64,000 bases of DNA from Cristatella mucedo. Its lineage: Eukaryota; Bryozoa; Phylactolaemata; Cristatellidae. The notes beneath the pieces were generated by a model that searched no databases, had not been told where the DNA came from, and saw nothing but the letters and a program-made list of their open reading frames with translations. This document shows positions 58,460-64,000 of the stretch, piece by piece. Location of the stretch: the NCBI GenBank assembly GCA_009760855.2, contig WPIO01000023.1:1057501-1121500 (forward strand), in the 5' to 3' direction. The translations under genes were made by a program, and so were the position numbers. Within the stretch, counting starts at the first letter, position 1; each line of letters opens with the position of its first letter.

Positions 58460-58940
58460 TTACTCAGCAGGATTGAACTCACTTCTTTTAACAACATTGT
58501 AAACTTTAACTTGATCTCGTTTTATTCTAATATTAAGTCTTTCTTCAGAATTATATTTATCTTTAGTTACATAACTTCCATCAAGAATACCAGTAATAGC
58601 TAAGTCATTACCAAATTTTTGAGTTATATCAGCAATACTACTGAATTTTTATTTGTTTGTTCTTTTGGTCAAAGAATATACTTGGTTTACTACCAAAACC
58701 AAATCTTACTCCAATAGTTGAACGTTGAGACAAATCATATCCACTGTATTCAAGTTTCATACTTGCTCTGTTGACAATATCTTCTAGAGCTGGTCTCATA
58801 TCTTCACTCATATAGATCCATGCATTGAAATAAGGTTTATAATCTTTAGTAATTTTCTCTTTAATATGAACACGAGCAGGTTTTCCTTTTGGGATGACAA
58901 CAGAAGAATTTTCAAGTACTACAAATGTTTTGTTATCCAT
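58460..58940 (-). pseudogene. Small conserved protein (I-P-K-G-K-P-A-R-V-H), right element
   Basis: The ATG at 58940 abuts TATATAGAA. The first 100 residues are open and include I-P-K-G-K-P-A-R-V-H, Y-M-S-E-D and F-G-F-G-S-K-P-S-I. A frameshift near 58638 leads to a last part containing F-G-N-D-L-A-I-T-G-I and ending at TAA 58460. It is conserved with the left copy (10122-10545), including the promoter motif. The family is unknown to me. Its constant place next to the protease suggests a virion or DNA-handling role. Confidence 0.7.
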
Positions 58941-59715
58941 TTCTATATATGGAAAATAAAATGTTTAAATTAAGTTGATAATTGATTGTCGTTCCAAAAT
59001 CTGTTTCTTGCATTAGTTTTAGAAAGATTAAGTATCTTCTTCCACAATCTGTTTGATTGTATTCTTGCAGCTTAAATGTCTGAAAGCTTGGTATTACATC
59101 AAAATAATTTATTACTTTTGGCATTGGTGGAGCTCCAAATGAATCAAAGTAAAAACATTGTTTACCTTCTTTTTTAAGAGCTACCTAAACATATATCGCA
59201 AGATCTGATTCTCCTGTATTACAAATAAGACATTTATTCTCTAGTGGCTTTGTTAGTTTATATCTTGCAAACACACCGCTAAAGTTTTTTATATCTAATT
59301 CTTTCATATAAATATTTATTTCTATATCTGCTAGTGGTGTTGATTTTATTTTTTTAGTTTGTCACTAGTCTTTTTAAATTCAGTAAGTATTTGTTGTTTA
59401 TCTTCTATACAAGAACCAAGTTTCTTACCATGAGATAAAACTCCTGTAACTTTTTTACCATGAGATAATACACCTGTTCCAAGTTTCTTTCCATGTGCTA
59501 GTACTCCTGTTTCTTTTTACCATGAGATAAAATTCCTTCACCAACTGGTTTACTTCTTAGTTTGACAAACTTTGATTTCTGACTGTCACATATAGTAAAA
59601 ATAACTTTTATCATTCCTCTCATTTCTTTTTTACTATCTACTTCAACATATTCTTCATGAATTGTATCAGTTGGTTTTTTACACTTAACACAATAAATTT
59701 CCGTATCTATTATGC
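58933..59715 (-). pseudogene. Zinc-ribbon / HGKK-repeat / adenain-like protease fusion, decayed
   Basis: N-terminal C-V-K-C-K-K-P-T and a later T-I-C-D form a degenerate zinc ribbon of the type found in other Polinton proteins. Then four copies of G-V/I-L-S/A-H-G-K-K follow (about 59405-59545), with one frameshift between copies 1 and 2. The frame is open from the repeats into the protease part: N-F-S-G-V-F near 59290, C-F-Y-F-D-S-F-G near 59135-59155 and Q-T-D-C-G-R-R near 59035-59055. The catalytic His-Trp expected before V-A-L is replaced by Val-stop at about 59190. The start codon reads ATA. The protease would mature capsid proteins; the repeat segment has no known role. Confidence 0.85.
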
Positions 59716-59724
59716 TATAGAATA

Positions 59725-60394
59725 ATGTCGTTAAAAGCTAGAGCTTTTAATTTTGGACAGGATTTTGATACTGGACATAAAGAACCATTACCTAAAGTAC
59801 CTATTAGAGCATTAGTACTTGGACCAGTGGAACAGGCAAATCACAGTTAGTAATGAATTGGATATTGTATGGTATGCTAAATTATGATACTTGCACAATC
59901 ATTGCTTCAAGTTTAGATCAAAAGTCATATAGTGGTCTTATGTCAATGACTAAAGATAATCCTGCTTATGTTTGGGTTAATGGAATTTATAGTATGCAAG
60001 ATGTTGATTCTTATAAGAATTACAAGAATGTTGTTGTACTAGATGATTTGATGACGGAAAATCAATCGAAAATCTTAGATTATTTCACTCGTGGCAGAAT
60101 AAAGGATTGAACATATTTTATCTTGCTTAATGATTTACTAATATTCGTAGAAGATAAATAAGAAACAATATAAATATGATTATAATTCTTAAACAGAATG
60201 ATACTGATATAAAATACATTCGTCATTCGTATGCTGGTGATATAGATAAGAGACAATTTAAAGAATGGGTAAATTCTTGTACTAGAAATAGATTTGGATG
60301 TTGTGTTATTGACTTAACTAAAACTGAATCAGAAGGAAGATTTTGGTCTGTTGATAGCATAGGTAAACAATTAATAACAATTTTTAATACTTAA
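59725..60394 (+). pseudogene. FtsK/HerA-type packaging ATPase, two frameshifts
   Basis: The ATG at 59725 follows 'ctatagaata' and is divergent from the protease gene with only about 10 bp between. The Walker A motif S-G-T-G-K-S is at 59827-59844 and needs a frame change from the start. Walker B is N-V-V-V-L-D-D near 60027-60047. I-L-D-Y-F-T-R follows. After a second frameshift near 60108 come I-F-Y-L-A (about 60116) and the C-terminal frame to TAA 60394. The size (about 220 residues) and motifs fit the packaging ATPases of Polintons and related viruses. Confidence 0.9.
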
Positions 60395-60405
60395 TAGATA
60401 TAGGA

Positions 60406-61442
60406 ATGATTAACGGAAAGATTTACGCAAGTCCAAATAAACCTTATAAAGGAAGTGTTCAAGAAGCAACTGACTTACAAAATAAACTTAGAAACTTAGA
60501 AGAGTTACGTGTTGCTACTATACTTGATAATGCTCAAGAAATACAAAGAATTGAAGCAGAAATGATTGCAAGAGATAGAGTAGAACATGAAATGGATGAA
60601 CGTACATTAGAGAAATCAACTGATAATTCAGGTAATGTTGTTATTGGTAAACTAAGAAAAGTTAGACCAACACATGCAATTAATATGGAACAAAGTGAAC
60701 AGATGAAAAAAGTATTAGATAAAAAAGATTCTACAGATACTTCTAATATAGTGAAAATAGGATTTACTGCTATTGCAGAAGGAAAATATAAAAAGCGATT
60801 AATATTTCAAATCAAGCAAAGACTTATGCGGCTAATCCAGAAGCAAGAAGTGCAATTGATTCACTTCAGAAAGAAGTTGCTGATACACTTAATGTTAATC
60901 CTTTTACTGGTATGAGACCTAAGAAAAAGGAAAAAATAGTTAGTGACACATATAAAAGAAAAACACCTATAGGAAAAGAAAAGCCTCTCGCAATTACTGC
61001 TGTTCCTTCTGAAACAAGTATTATAAAAGATAGAAAACAATATCTTCTTGATAGTATTAAAAATAAAGGTGTAGTGTCTCCTAATATAAGAAATATTATA
61101 GAGAATGTGAGAGTAGGAGATAAAGAATCATTTGATACTGATCTTACATTTCTGCTTTCAGAATTGCGTAGTATGGAATCAAGAAATCCTGCAGAAAATT
61201 TCATTTATAGTTATCTTACTTATAATCCTGACAAAAAAGTTGGTCAAGGAGTAGAAATAATTCCAAATGTAAGAAGTGAAAAAGAAGTTTTTGATAAGAT
61301 AGATTTATGGTGGCGTGAACTTGCTGCTGGTAATAAAGGAGTTGTAAGCTCTATTAGTGCTGCTGTTGATTATCTTACTATGTCTAGAAAAGTTCCAAAG
61401 TCCTATGTTGCAAAGATTAACAATCTTTTATATAATGTATAG
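60406..61442 (+). pseudogene. Conserved protein X, one frameshift
   Basis: The ATG at 60406 follows 'gatatagga'. The first frame (to about 60790) is helical and charged. A frameshift near 60790-60915 leads into a second frame to TAG 61442, with L-W-W-R-E-L-A-A-G-N and A-V-D-Y-L-T-M-S near its end. Total about 345 residues. It lies 11 bp after the ATPase and two bases before capsid-like 1, so these genes form a tight series. The left element keeps its C-terminus (6498-6970). I do not recognise the family; a virion core or scaffold role would fit the position. Confidence 0.7.
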
Positions 61443-61444
61443 AA

Positions 61445-62329
61445 ATGAGTGATTTATTGAAAAGTGTTAACGATATTTATTTTAAGATACTTGTTATTTA
61501 AGAGTGTTGAAAGTATTAGAAAATCTAGTCAAGCAAGTAAAGAGAGATATGTATTTCATTTAACTGGAACTACTATTCCTATTAAAACGCACAATGATAA
61601 TCCAATTTTATTAAGAAATAAAAATTTTAATATTGGCTTAAAGAAGTTTGCTGGAACTAATTATATTAGAAATATTAAAGATTCTAATAATACTTTTGTT
61701 TATAGAGTGTCAGGTGGATCAGAACAAACAATAACAATAAGACCTGGAATTTGTTCTGCTATATCATCAGATGATGTAAATATTGGTATTGTTGATATTA
61801 TTAATAACTCTATTACACAATCAGGTGCAACTACAGATAAATTTTAACTATATGTTGATACAGCTACTTCTAATTCTTGGATTGAAATTCCTGTTGGTTG
61901 GAGTTTTCTTGCTAGTAAGTCTAGTATTTCTAGTGTTCTTGGTTTTACTGGTGATGCTTATACAACAGATTCAAACTTTTCAGCCATGTATCCAAGTATA
62001 ACAAATAAAGTTGTTTTACACCTAACACTAAGTTTATTTCTGAAAATGAAGTTGTTGTGTCTGATCTAAATCTCATACTTGTAAACTGTAATTTGGTTGC
62101 TAATGGAACAAGTTTTCTAAATGGAGCTGAAACTTAAGTACCAAGAAGTTTTGCTTATAACTTCTATCCATGGGAACAAATGGTACATGAATCAAATACG
62201 ATAGAATACCATCATATAACTAGTGATTCTATTTCTGATATACTAATTACCGTTACTGATCAGAATTTGAAATTATTATATTTTAGTTCACAACAAATTG
62301 CAGTTGTTATAGAAACTGTTGAATTATAA
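61445..62329 (+). pseudogene. Capsid-like protein 1 (penton-like candidate), decayed
   Basis: The ATG at 61445 abuts TATAGAA. After an early frameshift the frame 61500-61847 is open, with F-H-L-T-G and F-N-I-G-L-K-K-F. Shifted frames continue with V-L-G-F-T-G near 61930 and F-Y-P-W-E-Q-M-V near 62165, then I-T-V-T-D-Q-N. The L-G-F box and the final T-D-Q-N box also occur in the next gene, so the two are related. A series of two capsid-like genes after the ATPase fits Polinton minor capsid proteins. The exact fold needs structure prediction. Confidence 0.65.
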
Positions 62330-62336
62330 TATAAGA

Positions 62337-63187
62337 ATGTCTATAAGATTAACAGTGACTACAAGTTATGATTCAAAAACATTAGTGCCACCAATTATAC
62401 TTGGTTCAAACTCTGGTTATAATAAAATTGGATTGCGAAGAGTAGAGTTTACTTATACAAATAAAGTTGTATCAAATATCATTAAAGGAGTAAATGATAC
62501 ACTTTGGTTTAGATATATTCTTTACAGATTTAACAAATTCTTCAATTACAATTAAGGCTGGATATTATGATACTAATAAAATTGTTACAGAACTTTAAAC
62601 TTCTTTAGCTAAAGCTAGTGCATTTTATGATAATACTAAAAGAAATAGTAGTGCAACAAAATTTAGTGTCGATAGCGATGATAGAATAATAATGCACGTA
62701 ACGCCAGATTCTATTGTTATACTTGGAAGTAATTCTGGTGTTAAAAATTCAATCGGAGCTACATTAGGTTTCAACTCAAATCAACAAGGAACATTTGATG
62801 ATAAAGATGTTATAGGAACTTATTATGAAGCAATAGCAAAGGCTACGTATTACTCTGGAATTTATGAAGCATGGAATACAATGGTGTTACTATATAATAA
62901 AGGAATAAGATGGATTAGTGTTGATTGTGATTTAGTTGATCCTTTTAAAAATTATATAGAAATAACACGAGGATATCTACAACAATCTTCATCTTTATAA
63001 ATTATTGATATTGATGATATTAGTCCGGGAGAAAAAGTATATCTACATGTTCCAAATATATTGTATTTACCAACATTGTGGCAATATAGATTCAATAAGT
63101 ACTTTTAAAATTAGTTTAACTGATCAGAATGGAAATAAAATTAATATCATTTCTGGTGTAGTTGCAACAATAGAAATTTCCAAGTAA
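62337..63187 (+). pseudogene. Capsid-like protein 2, decayed
   Basis: The ATG at 62337 follows 'aatataaga', seven bases after the previous stop. Motifs are P-P-I-I-L-G-S, R-R-V-E-F-T, T-L-W-F and, in a shifted frame, A-G-Y-Y-D-T-N-K-I-V. Further on come the open part 62692-63000 with T-L-G-F-N-S-N, and near the end S-L-T-D-Q-N-G-N. Three frameshifts or stops are present (about 62515, 62596, 62998). It is paralogous to capsid-like 1 by motif order. The left element holds its 5' part (5226-5628). Confidence 0.65.
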
Positions 63188-63196
63188 TTTAGAGCA

Positions 63197-63388
63197 ATGC
63201 GTAGCTATGTAAGAGTTGGTCATGGCAGAATACATGGTGGTAAAAAATACCATGGATCTGGTTTACTAGATAAAGTAATTGATGATGTTGGTAAAGTAGC
63301 ACCATTAGTAACTGGATTAACCGGTGTAAGTATGAACATTACCAACAAAGGTATTGAAATGCATCAAGCAAGAAAAATGATTGAATGA
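63197..63388 (+). CDS. Small basic Gly/His-rich protein (63 residues)
   Basis: An intact frame from ATG 63197 to TGA 63388. The N-terminus is Arg-, Gly-, Lys- and His-rich (V-G-H-G-R-I-H-G-G-K-K), and the C-terminal half is an amphipathic-looking helix with V-A-P-L-V-T-G-L-T-G-V. This layout is like the small core or membrane-active peptides of adenovirus-type virions (pX, pVI). That assignment is inference. It lies between structural genes. Confidence 0.6.
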   Translation: MRSYVRVGHGRIHGGKKYHGSGLLDKVIDDVGKVAPLVTGLTGVSMNITNKGIEMHQARKMIE

Positions 63389-63406
63389 CAAACAAGGAAA
63401 GAATAA

Positions 63407-63787
63407 ATGGACCAAGAGTATGCTAACAAACGTAGAGAGATGGATGATAAACTTGAAGAAGAAAAAAGGAAGAAAGAGCTTGAATATGAACTTGAGAAAA
63501 GAAAGAAAGAAGATTATGATAGAAAGATTAAAGAGATGGATCTTGAGATTAAACGTGCAATGCTTGAAAAGCTCAAACAAAAATCTAAAAAGAGTCGTAA
63601 AGCTAAGATAGAAGAAACAGAAGTAGAAGACTATTCAGAGACTCTTAAAGAGAATGATCTGAAAGCGTATAAAGAATAGAGAAAGTATTAAAAGAGAAAG
63701 CTGTTGTACCAGTTGAAAGAACAAGAGCTGATGGTTATGGTGGTGGTATGAGGAAAAATAGGACCTGGTTTATATATTCAAAGTAGA
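63407..63787 (+). pseudogene. Coiled-coil protein, C-terminus frameshifted
   Basis: The ATG is at 63407. The frame to 63679 is almost entirely charged Glu/Lys/Arg heptads, predicting one long coiled coil. The stop at 63679 is followed in another frame by P-V-E-R-T-R-A-D-G-Y-G-G-G, a Gly-rich end (to about 63787), so the original protein was probably longer. Function unknown; a rod or scaffold role in the virion is possible. Confidence 0.55.
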
Positions 63788-63819
63788 AATTAATTTTTAG
63801 TTTTTTATATAGAGAATAA

Positions 63820-64000
63820 ATGGCAAGTGCTCCTATTGATACTATACTCGAATTGGGTGATCCTGGTTTTCCAAATTATAGCATTAAAGACTATCAATTT
63901 AGAGAGTGTTATCAAACAAATGGTATTGAAACTGATAGCATTGCAAATAAACTAGTTACATTCATTGTTTCTGGTGAACAACAAACGTGTTATGTTCTTT
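63820..64000 (+). CDS. Start of candidate major capsid (hexon-like) gene, cut by window end
   Basis: The ATG at 63820 follows TATATAGAGAATAA. Sixty codons are open to the window end, with D-P-G-F-P-N-Y-S-I-K-D-Y-Q-F and a T-N-G-I-E-T-D segment. The large double-jelly-roll capsid gene is the one hallmark gene not yet found in the element, and this place after the minor structural genes suits it. The identification rests on position only. Confidence 0.4.
   Translation, partial: MASAPIDTILELGDPGFPNYSIKDYQFRECYQTNGIETDSIANKLVTFIVSGEQQTCYVL

Larger units (their letters stand above)
50740..64000 (+). mobile_element. Polinton/adintovirus-like endogenous element, right copy (continues past window)
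   Basis: Composition drops sharply to AT-rich at about 50740. From there on lie the hallmark genes of Polinton-like viruses: protein-primed PolB, adenain-like protease, FtsK/HerA packaging ATPase and structural genes, plus virion PLA2 and fibre-like genes. Genes run on both strands and are tightly packed, and many share a TATAGAAA motif at the start codon. Most large genes carry several frameshifts and stops (TAA, TAG and TGA alike, so no altered code). The copy therefore looks defective, an old germline insertion. No integrase is seen in this part. The right end is outside the window. Confidence 0.9.

Overview
This is a window of nuclear DNA from an animal, most likely an invertebrate. The evidence is a 16-exon gene with GT-AG introns, several families of tRNA-derived SINEs, APE-type LINE relics, a Tc1/mariner relic and many long microsatellites. 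The sequence alone does not fix the phylum; a sponge, cnidarian or other early-branching or marine invertebrate would fit.

The centre (about 13.9-49.9 kb) is one host gene on the + strand that I recognise as SAMHD1, the SAM- and HD-domain dNTP triphosphohydrolase. I placed 16 coding exons, including a 45-nt microexon. Their splice phases all agree and together give an uninterrupted reading frame of about 616 residues, close to the human length of 626. The SAM domain, the metal-binding HD residues and a C-terminal S-P-x-R site are present. The introns are full of LINE 3' ends, SINEs and simple repeats.

SAMHD1 is flanked on both sides by decayed copies of the same kind of integrated DNA virus-like element (Polinton/Maverick/adintovirus-like). 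The right copy (about 50.74 kb to beyond the window end) is AT-rich and carries, in order: a protein-primed family B DNA polymerase, small basic and acidic proteins, a fibre-like gene, a membrane protein, an HNH-AP2 endonuclease, a pX-like/phospholipase A2 virion protein, a conserved unknown protein, a zinc-ribbon/repeat/adenain-like protease, a packaging ATPase, another conserved unknown, two related capsid-like genes, a small basic Gly-rich protein, a coiled-coil protein and the start of a candidate major capsid gene. Nearly all the larger genes carry frameshifts or stops. The left copy (about 5.2-10.55 kb) holds six of these genes in the same order but inverted, more decayed, and interrupted by a LINE. 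No integrase gene is visible, but the right copy runs out of the window.

Features that deserve attention are: a TATAGAAA-type motif lying directly against the start codons of about ten viral genes in both copies; a four-times repeated GVLSHGKK-like segment between a zinc ribbon and the protease; a 177-bp near-perfect palindrome where the right element begins; inverted arrays of about 15-bp repeats at 10.56-11.45 kb; and a 3' hairpin shared by a SINE and a LINE family.

The far left (1-5.2 kb) has no gene I can support, only a 29-bp-stem hairpin, a 460-bp CT-rich microsatellite and a SINE relic.
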